Below, piece by piece: positions 15,668 to 25,374 of a DNA stretch of 64,000 nt. Location of the stretch: contig JBEKMJ010000003.1 of assembly GCA_050008575.1 (NCBI GenBank), forward strand, positions 92,838 through 156,837. Direction: 5' to 3'. The translations under genes and the position numbers were made by a program. A model generated the notes under the pieces. The model was not told the DNA's origin. It searched no databases and worked only from the letters and a program-made list of their open reading frames with translations. This DNA is from Bog-159 sp050008575 (GTDB taxonomy: Bacteria > Acidobacteriota > Terriglobia > Bryobacterales > Bryobacteraceae). Position 1 is the stretch's first letter. Each line of letters opens with the position of its first letter.

Positions 15668-16996
15668 ATGCGTTTATTCGTATTCGCCGCAGCTACCGTG
15701 CTGACCGGCTCGTTGTTCGCCGCCGATCCGGAACTCGTCAGTCTGGCCCTGCCGGATCCTCAGGTGATGGCCGGAGTCAACGTCGAGCAGGTGATGCTCT
15801 CGCCGTTCGGCCAGTTCCTGCTAGCACAAAACAGCCAACTGCCGGATGCGGGGTTGCAAAAGTTGATCGGGGCTGCGGGCTTCGATCCGCGCCGGGATCT
15901 GCGGGAGATATTGGTGTCCTTCAACGGCCCGGCGCCGGGCAGTGGTCCAGGTGTGGGCACGGGATCGGGTATCGTTCTGGCACGCGGCACGTTCGATATC
16001 CCCAAAATATTGGAGGCGGCCGGCGCCGAAGGCGGGACGGTCGAGACGTACAAAGGCGTTTCGATCGTAATAGTGCCGAAGCAGGGATGCTTGGCTTTTC
16101 CGGATTCCACTTTGGCGATTGTGGGAGACGCAGCCGGCGTGCGCGCGGCTATCGATCGCAAGTCGTCCCCCACATCCATCAGTTCCGCCCTGGCGGTGCA
16201 GGTGAATCAGTTGAGCATCGCCGACGATGCCTGGTTTATCTCGATGGTGCCGCTTGGCCAGTTGCAGCCGAAGGCGCCCGGCGCGGGTCAGGATCCATTC
16301 GCAATTATAAGCAAGGTGCAGCAGGTGAGCGGGGGCGCCAAGTTCGGAGCCAACGTGGTGACGAACGTGCAAGCTGTCGCGCAGACGGACCAGGATGCCG
16401 CTGCTTTGGCGGCCGTGCTGAAGTCGTTGCCGAGCATCGTACAGATGGGCGGTTCCGGCGCCGAACGGGAGCCGGCGGTGGCGCTCTTGCAGAACCTGAA
16501 CGTGACTGCCGATGGGCCGGTTACGAAGATCTCGTTGAGCGTGCCGGAGGCCCAGATCGAACAGATGATGCAGGCGAACCACGCCAAGCAGCCGCAGGCG
16601 GCCATTGGAGTGGACCCGCGATCCCTGCGTGCGTCGGGGGGAGCTGTTCGCGATACCGCGGCCACGGCCGAGCAGTCCGTGCCGCCGTCTGGTGATGCCG
16701 CTCCGCAGCGCATTCGCGTGGGCGGCGACGTACAAAAGACCAAGCTGATCCAGCAGCCCGTGCCCGTTTATCCTCCGCTGGCCAAGCAGGCGCTGATCAC
16801 GGGCGTGGTGCAGTTGAACGTCATTATCGGAAAAGACGGAACGGTGACGAACCTCACCGTGGTCAGCGGGCATCCCCTGCTGGTGCCGGCCGCCGTGGAA
16901 GCGGTGAAGCAATGGGTTTATGAGCCGACCTTGCTGAACGGGAAGGCCGTTGAGGTGGTCACGCAGATCGACGTGACCTTTACGTTAGACCGGTAA
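15668..16996 (+). CDS. Secreted protein with C-terminal TonB domain
   Basis: A signal peptide (residues 1-18) is followed by about 300 residues typical of acidobacterial proteins of unknown role, which open with L-A-L-P-D-P-Q-V-M-A-G-V-N-V. From about residue 345 there is a TonB C-terminal domain: the entry motif R-I-R-V-G-G-x-V-Q, then P-V-Y-P-P-L-A-K, G-V-V-Q-L-N-V-I-I and W-V-Y-E-P-T-L-L-N-G. TonB domains contact outer-membrane receptors, but here a cleavable signal replaces the inner-membrane anchor and no Pro-rich spacer is present. It therefore looks like a soluble periplasmic protein that borrowed the fold. The GloVer gene follows 5 bp downstream. Confidence 0.8.
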   Translation: MRLFVFAAATVLTGSLFAADPELVSLALPDPQVMAGVNVEQVMLSPFGQFLLAQNSQLPDAGLQKLIGAAGFDPRRDLREILVSFNGPAPGSGPGVGTGSGIVLARGTFDIPKILEAAGAEGGTVETYKGVSIVIVPKQGCLAFPDSTLAIVGDAAGVRAAIDRKSSPTSISSALAVQVNQLSIADDAWFISMVPLGQLQPKAPGAGQDPFAIISKVQQVSGGAKFGANVVTNVQAVAQTDQDAAALAAVLKSLPSIVQMGGSGAEREPAVALLQNLNVTADGPVTKISLSVPEAQIEQMMQANHAKQPQAAIGVDPRSLRASGGAVRDTAATAEQSVPPSGDAAPQRIRVGGDVQKTKLIQQPVPVYPPLAKQALITGVVQLNVIIGKDGTVTNLTVVSGHPLLVPAAVEAVKQWVYEPTLLNGKAVEVVTQIDVTFTLDR

Positions 16997-17001
16997 CGGC
17001 T

Positions 17002-19305
17002 ATGGCGATCGCACCGCATTGGCTATCCGACAACCCGTGGCGCACATTGTGTCTGGCGTGCGCGTTGGCCGCCACGGGGGCACTACCGGCGCCGGCGCAA
17101 TCGGCCAGCGAGGTGGTGCTGCACTCCTTCTCGCCCAATCCGTACAAAGGGGAATACCCCCAAGCCGGCGTCATCCGCGACGCGGCAGGCAACCTGTACG
17201 GAACGACCAGCGCGGGCGGCCCCATGGGCGCCGGCGTGGTGTACAAAGTGGATACAGCCGGCAATTACAGCGTGCTGTACGCTTTCACGGGCGGGGCCGA
17301 TGGGAGCGTCCCGGCCGCTGGGGTGGTACGCGACCCGGCCGGGAACCTCTACGGGACAACTCTGCGCGGCGGAGGGCCGAACTTCGGCGTGATATTCAAG
17401 GTCGATCCCGCCGGGCAGGAGACGGTGCTGTATACCTTCCCGAACGGAGGGGGCAGCCCCTCATCGGGGGTGATCCTGGACTCGGCAGGCAATCTCTACG
17501 GGACCGCTTCTACAGGGGATGGCTCCGTATACAAGCTGGATCCGGCTGGCAAGTTCACAGTGCTGTACGGATTCACCGGCGGCGCTGGCGGGAATTCCCC
17601 TTCCGGTGTGATCCTCGACCCGGCCGGCAACCTTTACGGGGCCGCATTTGGCGGCACGGCAAATTGGGGTGTGGTCTACATGCTGGATGCGTCCAAGCGG
17701 TACAAGGAGACAGTGCTGCACACTTTCACCGGCGGCACCGATGGGAGTTATCCGAACGGTCTGATCCGAGACTCTTCGGGCAATCTCTACGGAACAACCG
17801 CCAGTGGCGGCATCGCGGGCACGGGCGCGGGCTATGGCGCGGGGGTGGTGTATAAACTGGATGCGGCCGGTGAACAGACGGTGTTATACAGCTTCACGGG
17901 CGGGGCCGATGGGTGCTACCCCGGCTCGCCTGTGGCGCTCGACGCGGCCGGCAACCTTTACGGGACCACGGGCGGAGGCGGCGCGGCGGCTGGCCTGGCG
18001 GGCTGGGGAGTCGTGTTCGAGGTGGACACCGCCGGACAGGAGACGGTGCTGCACACCTTCTCGGGCGGGACCGATGGAGGTATACCGGAGGCCGGAGTGA
18101 TCCTCACCGCGGCGGGCAACTTCTATGGGACCACCTACCAGGGCGGTGCACAGGGCGTGGGCACGGTGTACAAGCTGAATGGGGATGGCAAGGAGACCGT
18201 GCTCTACAGCTTCTCCGCGGCGGCCGATGGCGGCAACCCAATGTCCGGTCCGATCCGCGACGCAGCGGGCAACTTCTACGGGACCACCTACTTTGGCGGC
18301 GCTGCGAACTACGGCGGAGTGTACAAGCTCGACACGAAGGGCAATGAGACGCTGCTGTATAGCTTCACAGGCGAGGCAGATGGGGGCTTTCCGGCGGCCG
18401 GCGTGGCTCTCGATTCCGCGGGCAACCTGTACGGGACCACCAGCCACGGCGGCGCAGCGGGCTATGGCGTGGTATTCAAGCTGAATACGGCAGGCCAGGA
18501 GACGGTGCTCTACAGCTTCACGGGCGGCGCCGATGGCGGCGGCCCGCAAGCAGGCGTGATCCGCGACTCGGAGGGCAATCTTTACGGCACCACCGTGTCA
18601 GGCGGCGAAACCGGCATCTGCATCCCGTCGGGCTGCGGAGTGGTGTATCAGGTGGACACGGCTGGGAACGAGACGGTGCTCTACAGTTTCGCGGACGGGG
18701 CCGATGGCGGTTTCCCCTACGCCGGCTTAATCCGTGATGCGGCAGGCAACCTTTTCGGGACCGCATCGGGCGGCGGCATTGAGAACGTGGTTGGGGGATC
18801 GGGCGTGGTATTCAAGCTGGACCCGGCAGGCCACGAGACCGTGCTGCATAGTTTTGCGGCCGGGGCTGACGGAAGCAATCCAGTGGCCGGTGTGGTGGCG
18901 GACCCGGCGGGCAATCTGTACGGAACCACCAAGTACGGAGGCACGCCGGGGTATGGCGTGGTGTACGAGGTGGATGCAGCCGGCAAGGAGACGGTGTTGT
19001 ACGCTTTCACCGGTGAGTTGGATGGGGCCTATCCCTACGGGGGGGTGATCCGCGACTCGGCCGGCAACCTTTATGGGACGACTTACTTGTACGGCAAACT
19101 TCAGGGCGGCGTGACGGGAGCCGGCGTGGTATTCAAGCTGGATACCGAGCTGACGGAGACGGCGCTGTACCATTTCACAGGCGGGGCGGACGGGGGCGGT
19201 CCGGAGGCAGGTGTGATCCGGGACGCGGCGGGCAACCTCTACGGGACGACTTATGCAGGCGGGGAAAATGGCGCCGGCGTAGTGTTCAAGATCGAACCGC
19301 GGTAG
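17002..19305 (+). CDS. Secreted GloVer tandem-repeat protein (767 aa)
   Basis: Signal peptide (about residues 1-33, ending A-P-A-Q) followed by about 14 GloVer repeats with the same E-T-V-L-Y-S-F, G-G-A-D-G and D-x-A-G-N-L-Y-G-T-T core as the proteins at 695 and 3615. One repeat has a C-I-P-S-G-C insertion like those in the 758-residue protein. It lies 5 bp after the TonB-domain gene and is probably co-transcribed with it. No ribosome site stronger than the end of the preceding gene is seen, which favours translational coupling. The function is unknown. Confidence 0.85.
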   Translation: MAIAPHWLSDNPWRTLCLACALAATGALPAPAQSASEVVLHSFSPNPYKGEYPQAGVIRDAAGNLYGTTSAGGPMGAGVVYKVDTAGNYSVLYAFTGGADGSVPAAGVVRDPAGNLYGTTLRGGGPNFGVIFKVDPAGQETVLYTFPNGGGSPSSGVILDSAGNLYGTASTGDGSVYKLDPAGKFTVLYGFTGGAGGNSPSGVILDPAGNLYGAAFGGTANWGVVYMLDASKRYKETVLHTFTGGTDGSYPNGLIRDSSGNLYGTTASGGIAGTGAGYGAGVVYKLDAAGEQTVLYSFTGGADGCYPGSPVALDAAGNLYGTTGGGGAAAGLAGWGVVFEVDTAGQETVLHTFSGGTDGGIPEAGVILTAAGNFYGTTYQGGAQGVGTVYKLNGDGKETVLYSFSAAADGGNPMSGPIRDAAGNFYGTTYFGGAANYGGVYKLDTKGNETLLYSFTGEADGGFPAAGVALDSAGNLYGTTSHGGAAGYGVVFKLNTAGQETVLYSFTGGADGGGPQAGVIRDSEGNLYGTTVSGGETGICIPSGCGVVYQVDTAGNETVLYSFADGADGGFPYAGLIRDAAGNLFGTASGGGIENVVGGSGVVFKLDPAGHETVLHSFAAGADGSNPVAGVVADPAGNLYGTTKYGGTPGYGVVYEVDAAGKETVLYAFTGELDGAYPYGGVIRDSAGNLYGTTYLYGKLQGGVTGAGVVFKLDTELTETALYHFTGGADGGGPEAGVIRDAAGNLYGTTYAGGENGAGVVFKIEPR

Positions 19306-19316
19306 CGGGGACTGCC

Positions 19317-20933
19317 CTACCCCGCTGTGCGCCGCATCATGGCCCGTTTTACCTGCTCGAGCAAAGCGTGCGCGCGTGGAAGGCTCTCCACCGCCTGCCG
19401 CACTTCGGGATCGTTGGCCCAACCCAAGCGGTCGGCCGAACGCTTGTCGAACGCGCGCGAATACAACTCGATCTTGAGCTGCTCCTCCACCCAGGCGCGA
19501 TTGTCCTGGAACTCCGCGTCCGAGAAAGTCACGCCCTGCCGGCGCAGATAGTCGCGGAAGCGTTCGACCACGGCATCGTCGGGCGACCAGCCCTGCGGCA
19601 GGTGCGGCGTATCCGCGCCAAAGTAGGCCGAGCCGAAATGAAAGAACTCGCTGGGACCGGCAGAGCGCACGCGGCGCTGGAAAGCGTTCGACATCTGCGG
19701 GGGAAACTTCTCGTCGGGCGTGATGCCGCCACCGCCATATACCGTGCGGCCGCCATCGGTCATCTTCACGTCGTTGGAATTCTGCGCGTCTTCCTGCCGG
19801 TTGTGATAGTAGTAATCGAAGAACGAACGGTGGGAATAGTCGCGTTGGATGAGCCGGCCGCTGGGGGTGTAGTAGCGCGCGATGGTCAGCAGCAGGGCCG
19901 CGTCTTCCGACAGCGGAAACTGCGCCTGCACCAAGCCCTTGCCGAAAGTGTTTTCGCCCATCACCCAGGCGCGGTCGTGATCCTGCAGCGCTCCGGCGAC
20001 GATTTCCGAAGCGGAGGCCGTGTTACGGTTCACCAGCACCACCACCGGATACTGCCGGCCCTGATTACCGGTTTTCGCGCGGAACACCTGCTCCGGCTCG
20101 GACCGGCCGCGATGCGAAACCACCGTCTGGTCCTTGCGCAGGAAGTGTCCGGCAACTTCCACGGCTTCGTTCAGCAGTCCGCCGCGGTTTTCGCGCAGGT
20201 CCAGGATCAGCCCGTTGACGTTGTCCTCGCCCAAGCGGCGCAGGTCTTCTTCCATGTCGCGGCCGGCGCTCTGGGCTTCAAAGGTCTTGATCGTTACATA
20301 CGCGACGCCCGGCCGCACCCAGAAGGCGTCCACTACACTGGGCGATATCTCGCCGCGCGTCACCATGTAGGAAATCGTCTTGGCGGCGCCATAGCGGCGC
20401 ACCCCGACTTTCACCAGCGTACCGCGCGGGCCTTTCAGCCGGTCCGCGACGGCGCCGGAATCCTCGCCTTCCACGTCATGGTCGTCCACCGCGGCAATCA
20501 CGTCTCCGCGCCGCAGCCCGGCGCGCGCCGCCGGCGAATCCGGAAACGCTTGTATTACCGACACGTGCGGCCCATCCATGGTCACTTCCATGCCGACGCC
20601 GTAATACTGCCCGCGCTGATTCTGCTGCAGCAGGCGGTACTCTTCGGGATCCAGAAAATTGGAGTGCGGGTCGAGCGTGCGCAGCATGCCCGGAATGGCG
20701 CCCTGGTAGATGGCCTTGTCCGGCGCCAAGGTATCCGCGAAGTTCTCCTCGATCAGGGCGTAGGCCGAGGCGAAGGACTTCACATTACCGCGCAAGTCGC
20801 CTTCGGACTGTCCCGTGGCGGTGTGCGCGACACCGGGTAACCAGAGGACGGCCAGTAAACCGCATAGTGCAATAGCCAGCGGCGCCCATGCCGCGGAACG
20901 GGTTTTCTTTGGTTTGTTGGAGTCTTTCGCCAC
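19317..20933 (-). CDS. S41-family C-terminal processing peptidase (CtpA-like)
   Basis: After a short charged N-terminus there is one membrane anchor (about residues 14-36 from the GTG at 20933). A PDZ domain follows, with Y-G-V-G-M-E-V and A-G-L-R-R-G-D-V-I. The protease core carries the nucleophile serine in T-A-S-A-S-E-I and the general-base lysine in T-F-G-K-G-L-V-Q. These tail-specific proteases degrade or mature periplasmic proteins with accessible C-termini. An upstream ATG (21026) would overlap the DinB gene and add unrelated residues, so the GTG with GAGGG upstream is preferred. The C-terminal 110 residues are an Arg/Glu-rich extension after the catalytic domain. Confidence 0.85.
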   Translation of the reverse strand: MAKDSNKPKKTRSAAWAPLAIALCGLLAVLWLPGVAHTATGQSEGDLRGNVKSFASAYALIEENFADTLAPDKAIYQGAIPGMLRTLDPHSNFLDPEEYRLLQQNQRGQYYGVGMEVTMDGPHVSVIQAFPDSPAARAGLRRGDVIAAVDDHDVEGEDSGAVADRLKGPRGTLVKVGVRRYGAAKTISYMVTRGEISPSVVDAFWVRPGVAYVTIKTFEAQSAGRDMEEDLRRLGEDNVNGLILDLRENRGGLLNEAVEVAGHFLRKDQTVVSHRGRSEPEQVFRAKTGNQGRQYPVVVLVNRNTASASEIVAGALQDHDRAWVMGENTFGKGLVQAQFPLSEDAALLLTIARYYTPSGRLIQRDYSHRSFFDYYYHNRQEDAQNSNDVKMTDGGRTVYGGGGITPDEKFPPQMSNAFQRRVRSAGPSEFFHFGSAYFGADTPHLPQGWSPDDAVVERFRDYLRRQGVTFSDAEFQDNRAWVEEQLKIELYSRAFDKRSADRLGWANDPEVRQAVESLPRAHALLEQVKRAMMRRTAG

Positions 20934-20997
20934 GCGCCCAGCCCTCGTATTATTTCCATGATAACACTGAGGGCCGCCGCGCGATGCTAAGGCGGTG

Positions 20998-21504
20998 TTA
21001 AGCTTGCTCGTCTGCCGAAGGCCCATAGAGGGCGGGTACTGGTACGTCGTTCAGCCGCAGATACACCGCGAGCTGGCCGCGATGATGGATGATGTGGTTC
21101 ACCACCATGCCGCGCAGCACGGCGATGCGCGGCATGGAAAACATGGTCCGGCCGCCGAGCAGCAGGGTCCACGTGACCATCAGTTGTGGGTCGGTGGCCG
21201 CGGCGATGGCGGCGCGCGCGGCGGCGACGTTGCTGTCGAACATTTCCAGAAGCTCTACCCGCGACGCTGCCGTCTTCGGCTGACGGGGAGGCGCGCCCGG
21301 CGGCGCAAAATCGAACGATTCGGTTTCGAGCGCGGTAGGAACGAATCCCAGCAATTCGGCCAGATGCGTGGCGAGGCGGCCCATGGTCATCGACTTTTCG
21401 TGAGGCTTCCAGGCGAACTTGTCCTCAGGCACGCGCTCCAGCGCTTTGCGGGTGTTGGCCATCTCGTGATCGAATTCGGGTAAAAGGGCTTGGTTGATGG
21501 GCAT
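20998..21504 (-). CDS. DinB-family four-helix-bundle protein
   Basis: Start 21504 follows a near-perfect ribosome site, GGAGGAAATAC-ATG; a longer frame to 21534 lacks one. The 168 residues form the DinB/YfiT helical bundle, with the three-histidine site suggested by T-H-L near residue 37 and N-H-I-I-H-H-R-G-Q near 137. Members bind a divalent metal, and some act as thiol-dependent transferases (bacillithiol or mycothiol type); the substrate is unknown here. It is upstream of the S41 protease on the same strand with a 64-bp gap, which suggests possible co-transcription without obvious functional link. Confidence 0.82.
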   Translation of the reverse strand: MPINQALLPEFDHEMANTRKALERVPEDKFAWKPHEKSMTMGRLATHLAELLGFVPTALETESFDFAPPGAPPRQPKTAASRVELLEMFDSNVAAARAAIAAATDPQLMVTWTLLLGGRTMFSMPRIAVLRGMVVNHIIHHRGQLAVYLRLNDVPVPALYGPSADEQA

Positions 21505-21543
21505 GTATTTCCTCCAATATAACGACCTTACCACCGCTGCCGT

Positions 21544-24528
21544 TCAGACGGCGGCCGCTCGGCTCTGCAACGCCCCCGCAATGCGTCGATACATCACGGC
21601 ACGGAAAAGATCGCCGAAGTTCGGATCGTCCTTGATCTTCTTGTAGATATCGAAATCGGAATCGATCATATCCTCGAGCGTGTCGCCGAAGAAGGTGTCG
21701 AACGCCAGTTTGCGCGTCTCCTCCGACGGGTTCACGCCAGCGTCCAGCGCGCGCCGCAAGCCTTCCCGATCTTCAAGGCGCCGGCCCATATTTTCGGCGA
21801 AGAACCTGACCTTGTCCGCATTCGTGAAGTCGGTCCCAAAGTGATCGTTGATGTATTCGATGATCTGGCTGAGGGGCGCCGGGTCTTCCTGCAGCGGCCG
21901 GCCCGTACCGAGGGCTGCGATCGGCTTCAACTGGCCGTCTTCATCCATCAGCTTGATCGCGCCCGAACTGGTCTGCTGGATGCGGTACGAATCCATGTTT
22001 ATGTTTCGCGTGATTTCGAGAGGCAGCGGATCGTCCGGCAGTTTCAGCTTCCGCAGCAGGTGCCTGGTGAACTGATAGAATTTTTCCAGGCCGGCATCGC
22101 TGAACGTAATCACTTGCGAAAGGAACGCATACAGGCGAACATAATCGCCGACATGCTTGCGGATATTCGCGCCGTCCTCTTTGGGCCGCAATTCGTAGCG
22201 GTCCACCACCGAATCGATTAGTGTCTGGAGCTGTTCCTGCTTGCCCTTCGCGCTGAAGTAGACCCGCGCGAAATCGTCCACTTCCTCCGGTCCAAAGAGG
22301 TGGTGGTCCTCCACGGCGCGCTTCAGGTCATAGAGCTTGTTGGGATCGGTAGGCTCAGTCAATAGGGTAGCCTGGAAATACGGCTGGAAGGACTTCCGGA
22401 TATCCTCGGTCTCGTTGACGAAATCGAGAACGAAGGTCTCTTCCTTGTCGGGCCGATAGGTCCGGTTCAGGCGGCTCAGAGTCTGCACGGCATTCACGCC
22501 GTCCAGCTTTTTGTCTACGTACATCGTGTGCAGCAAAGGCTCATCGAAGCCGGTCTGGAACTTTTCCGCCACGACCAGCAAGCGATACTCCTTGCCCTTG
22601 AAGGCGGCGGCGGTCTGGGAATCCGAGAAGGCGTTCATGCCGGCCTCGGTGAACGCCTGCCCGCTTTCGGGGTCTTTCACTTCGCCTGAAAACGCCACCA
22701 GCGCCTTGTAAGGCAACCGCCGTTTCTTGATTTCCCGATCCAACTCCAGCTTGTAACGTACGGCATGCAGGCGGGAGCGCGTCACCACCATCGCCTTAGC
22801 CTTTCCGGCGATGCGGCTTTTCACTTCTCCCTCGAAATGGTCGAGCGCCATCGCCGACTTCGTACGGATGGCGTGCGGATGCAGGTCCGCGTAAGAACGC
22901 AGGAGGTAGGTGGCTTTCTTTCGGTCGTACTGCGGGTCGGCCTCGATTCTCTTGAGTAGCGAGAAGTACACCTTGAAGGTCGTGTAGTTCTGCAGCACGT
23001 CGAGGATGAAGCCCTCCTCGATGGCCTGCCGCATGGAGTACAGGCTGAACGGCGGCCGGCCGGTGCCGGGGTCCGGGGTATTGAACAACTCCAGCGTTTT
23101 CGCTTTGGGAGTGGCGGTGAAGGCGAAAAAACTGACGTTCTTGAGCCGGCCCCGGCGCCGCATGGCCGCTTCGACGGCGGCATTGACGGCGTCCTCTTCA
23201 TCTTCCGGTTCGACCGCTTCCTGCGTGGCCGCCTCCTCCAGTGTGCCCGCCGTCAGGACTTCCTTCATGCGGCGATTCGACTCGCCGGATTGCGAGGAGT
23301 GCGCCTCATCGACGACCACCGCAAATCGATGCCCCGGCAGCTCCCCGATTTTCTCCGTTACGAAGGGAAACGTCTGGAGAGTGGTGATGATGATGTCCTT
23401 CCCGTCAATCAGCGCCTGGGCGAGTTCGTGCGCCTTGTGCTTCTCGATGGCGGTGACGATTCCTTTTACCTGTTCGAAGCTGCGGATGGTGGAACGCAAC
23501 TGCTGGTCGAGTACGCGCCGGTCCGTGACCACCACGATGGAATCGAAAACCCGCCGGTTGTTCGCATCGTGCAGGCCGACGAGCCGGTGGCACAGCCAGG
23601 CGATGGAATTGGACTTCCCCGAGCCGGCGCTGTGCTCCACCAGATAGTTCTGGCCCGTACCGTTTTCGCGGGCATGCGCGACCAGGCGGCGCACCGCATC
23701 GAGCTGGTGATAACGCGGAAAAATCACTTCGCGCTCGCCGGTCTTCTTGCCTTTCTCGTCGAACTGGTCGCGGTCCACCACGAAGTGATTCAGAATTTCG
23801 AGCAGCCGGTCCCTGCGCCAAACTTCTTCCCAGAGGTAGGCGGTCCTGAAGCCGTCTGGATTGGGCGGATTGCCGGCGCCGCGCTCGTGGCCCTTATTGA
23901 AGGGCAGAAACCATGTTTTGCCGTCCTGGAGGCGGGTGGTCATGAACACCAAATCGGTGTCCACGGCGAAGTGGGCGAGGCAGCGCCGGAATTGGAAGAG
24001 CGGCTCCCTGGAATCGCGATTGTACTTGTACTGCGCCACGGCGTGCTCGACCGTTTGCCCTTTGAGCGGCGTCTTCAGCTCCGCCGTGACGACCGGCAGC
24101 CCGTTGACGAACAGCACCAGGCCGAGACTATTGTCGTTTTGCCGGCTGTAGTGAACCTGCCGCATCACGCCCAGGATGTTGGCCTCGTGCAGGCGGGCGT
24201 GTTCTTCGTTGAGCGTGGTTTCGGGGTGGAAATAGGCGAGGTCGAAGTGGCAGCCGAGGTCGTCCACGCCCTTCCGCAGGACATCCAGGGTGCCGCGCTT
24301 TTCGATCTGGTCGGACAGACGCTTCAGGAACCGTTCCTTGGCCTGCTCGCCGTGCTGGAGCTTGAGCTTTTCCCAGGTTTTTGCCTGGGTGGCGTAGAGG
24401 AACTCGAAGAGCGCGTCGGGGTCGAGGCAGAGGGCGCGGTCGTAACTGGAGTCGTCGCGGGGGGTGTAGCCGTTGGCCGCCAGGTAGGTGAATATTCCGG
24501 TTTCGAAGTCTTTTTCGGAGGTATCCAT
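21544..24528 (-). CDS. hsdR: Type I restriction enzyme R subunit
   Basis: The N-terminal nuclease domain (about residues 1-200) holds the E-x-K pair in T-A-E-L-K-T-P-L near residue 150. The SF2 translocase follows, with Walker A S-A-G-S-G-K-S near 300, V-V-V-T-D-R-R, the DEAH box V-V-D-E-A-H-S-S near 408, the T-A-T-P motif and F-Q-T-G-F-D-E-P-L-L near 670. HsdR translocates DNA and cleaves it when the HsdM/HsdS complex meets an unmethylated site. The length of 994 is normal and the frame is intact. It is the last gene of the six-gene operon and lies 10 bp after the DUF3037 gene. Confidence 0.93.
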   Translation of the reverse strand: MDTSEKDFETGIFTYLAANGYTPRDDSSYDRALCLDPDALFEFLYATQAKTWEKLKLQHGEQAKERFLKRLSDQIEKRGTLDVLRKGVDDLGCHFDLAYFHPETTLNEEHARLHEANILGVMRQVHYSRQNDNSLGLVLFVNGLPVVTAELKTPLKGQTVEHAVAQYKYNRDSREPLFQFRRCLAHFAVDTDLVFMTTRLQDGKTWFLPFNKGHERGAGNPPNPDGFRTAYLWEEVWRRDRLLEILNHFVVDRDQFDEKGKKTGEREVIFPRYHQLDAVRRLVAHARENGTGQNYLVEHSAGSGKSNSIAWLCHRLVGLHDANNRRVFDSIVVVTDRRVLDQQLRSTIRSFEQVKGIVTAIEKHKAHELAQALIDGKDIIITTLQTFPFVTEKIGELPGHRFAVVVDEAHSSQSGESNRRMKEVLTAGTLEEAATQEAVEPEDEEDAVNAAVEAAMRRRGRLKNVSFFAFTATPKAKTLELFNTPDPGTGRPPFSLYSMRQAIEEGFILDVLQNYTTFKVYFSLLKRIEADPQYDRKKATYLLRSYADLHPHAIRTKSAMALDHFEGEVKSRIAGKAKAMVVTRSRLHAVRYKLELDREIKKRRLPYKALVAFSGEVKDPESGQAFTEAGMNAFSDSQTAAAFKGKEYRLLVVAEKFQTGFDEPLLHTMYVDKKLDGVNAVQTLSRLNRTYRPDKEETFVLDFVNETEDIRKSFQPYFQATLLTEPTDPNKLYDLKRAVEDHHLFGPEEVDDFARVYFSAKGKQEQLQTLIDSVVDRYELRPKEDGANIRKHVGDYVRLYAFLSQVITFSDAGLEKFYQFTRHLLRKLKLPDDPLPLEITRNINMDSYRIQQTSSGAIKLMDEDGQLKPIAALGTGRPLQEDPAPLSQIIEYINDHFGTDFTNADKVRFFAENMGRRLEDREGLRRALDAGVNPSEETRKLAFDTFFGDTLEDMIDSDFDIYKKIKDDPNFGDLFRAVMYRRIAGALQSRAAAV

Positions 24529-24538
24529 GGCTGGTTTT

Positions 24539-24997
24539 TTAGTGGGATGCGGCGAGTCCGTATGCCCCCGCGCCGGATGTCCGTACAGCCCTGGCGGGCG
24601 TATAGCGCTGCACGTGCCGTTGGTACAGTTCGTTCAACGTCCGGTCCAAATCGCCGCTCAGGCCCACGCCGACGCTTGAAAACTGGAGAGCACTATCGTC
24701 GGCGGGCAGGACCTTGGCAAGCATGCGCTCGATGGTGAGTCCCTCTGCAGATGGCCCGGCGGACGCGTACTCCTGGCCCACTGCGCAGATCCGATCCTGG
24801 ATGTAACGCGCGAACCGCCGAAAGCCCCTTCCATCGACTTTCCGGAACATCTGTGTGATGCGGCTATAGCTTGTCGTGCAGATGGCGCGGAAATACCTGG
24901 CTTCCGGAGAAAACACGGCCACACCGATGTTCACGAACTCCTGCGTCACCGGATCGTGAACGTAGCGCAATACGCTAAAGCTATACGCGGCCTTCAT
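24539..24997 (-). CDS. DUF3037 protein
   Basis: The beginning Y-S-F-S-V-L-R-Y-V-H-D-P-x-T-x-E-F-V-N-I-G-V is the hallmark of DUF3037, a small family of about 130 residues with no known activity. It is often found beside HipA-like or toxin-antitoxin genes. The rest is Arg- and Leu-rich and helical. It sits between the XRE gene (28 bp) and hsdR (10 bp) and is therefore expressed with the restriction system. Whether it belongs to the toxin-antitoxin pair, modifies restriction or is an independent passenger cannot be told from sequence. Confidence 0.8.
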   Translation of the reverse strand: MKAAYSFSVLRYVHDPVTQEFVNIGVAVFSPEARYFRAICTTSYSRITQMFRKVDGRGFRRFARYIQDRICAVGQEYASAGPSAEGLTIERMLAKVLPADDSALQFSSVGVGLSGDLDRTLNELYQRHVQRYTPARAVRTSGAGAYGLAASH

Positions 24998-25025
24998 AGA
25001 GGGAACCTGGCATATTTGACGCAGG

Positions 25026-25370
25026 TTAGGCTACCTTGCGGGTCTTGGGCCGCTTCGGCTTAGCGACGGAAATAAACCGAATCTGGAGACGTTTGCCGAG
25101 CGCCTCCGCTATGCGGCGCAACATGGCGAGGGAGTCGCCTTCGTAGTCGGCGTCCTCCAGACGGCTAATCACGGATGCGGTGGTTCCGACCTTCTTCGCC
25201 AAGACTGCGTGGCTCAGCCCCGCTTTAGTGCGGAGGTCGTAGACCTTGGATGCCACCTCGGTATCGAAAAGCGCCTGTTCGTAGGCGCGCTCCCGTTCAG
25301 GGTGGCCAGCGATAAACCGGTCCCAGGTATATTGCAGCGCCTCCGAATAAAACTTTCTTTTCGTCGCCAT
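25026..25370 (-). CDS. XRE-family HTH antitoxin/regulator
   Basis: The helix-turn-helix is at about residues 47-100: L-R-T-K-A-G-L-S-H-A-V-L-A-K-K-V-G-T-T-A-S-V-I-S-R-L-E-D-A-D-Y is a clear example. A basic C-terminal tail (K-P-K-R-P-K-T-R-K) follows. The gene starts 4 bp after the RelE-like toxin gene, in the toxin-first order usual for HigBA-type modules. As an antitoxin it would bind the toxin and repress its own promoter. Here there is no separate promoter space, so it might also act on the hsdM promoter as a control protein. That idea is inference. Confidence 0.85.
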   Translation of the reverse strand: MATKRKFYSEALQYTWDRFIAGHPERERAYEQALFDTEVASKVYDLRTKAGLSHAVLAKKVGTTASVISRLEDADYEGDSLAMLRRIAEALGKRLQIRFISVAKPKRPKTRKVA

Positions 25371-25374
25371 TTCG

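Noticed and set aside
19368..20840. A 490-codon plus-strand frame opposite the S41 protease
   Set aside because: Antisense shadow of a gene with catalytic motifs; the translation is rich in Arg, His and Gly with no family pattern.
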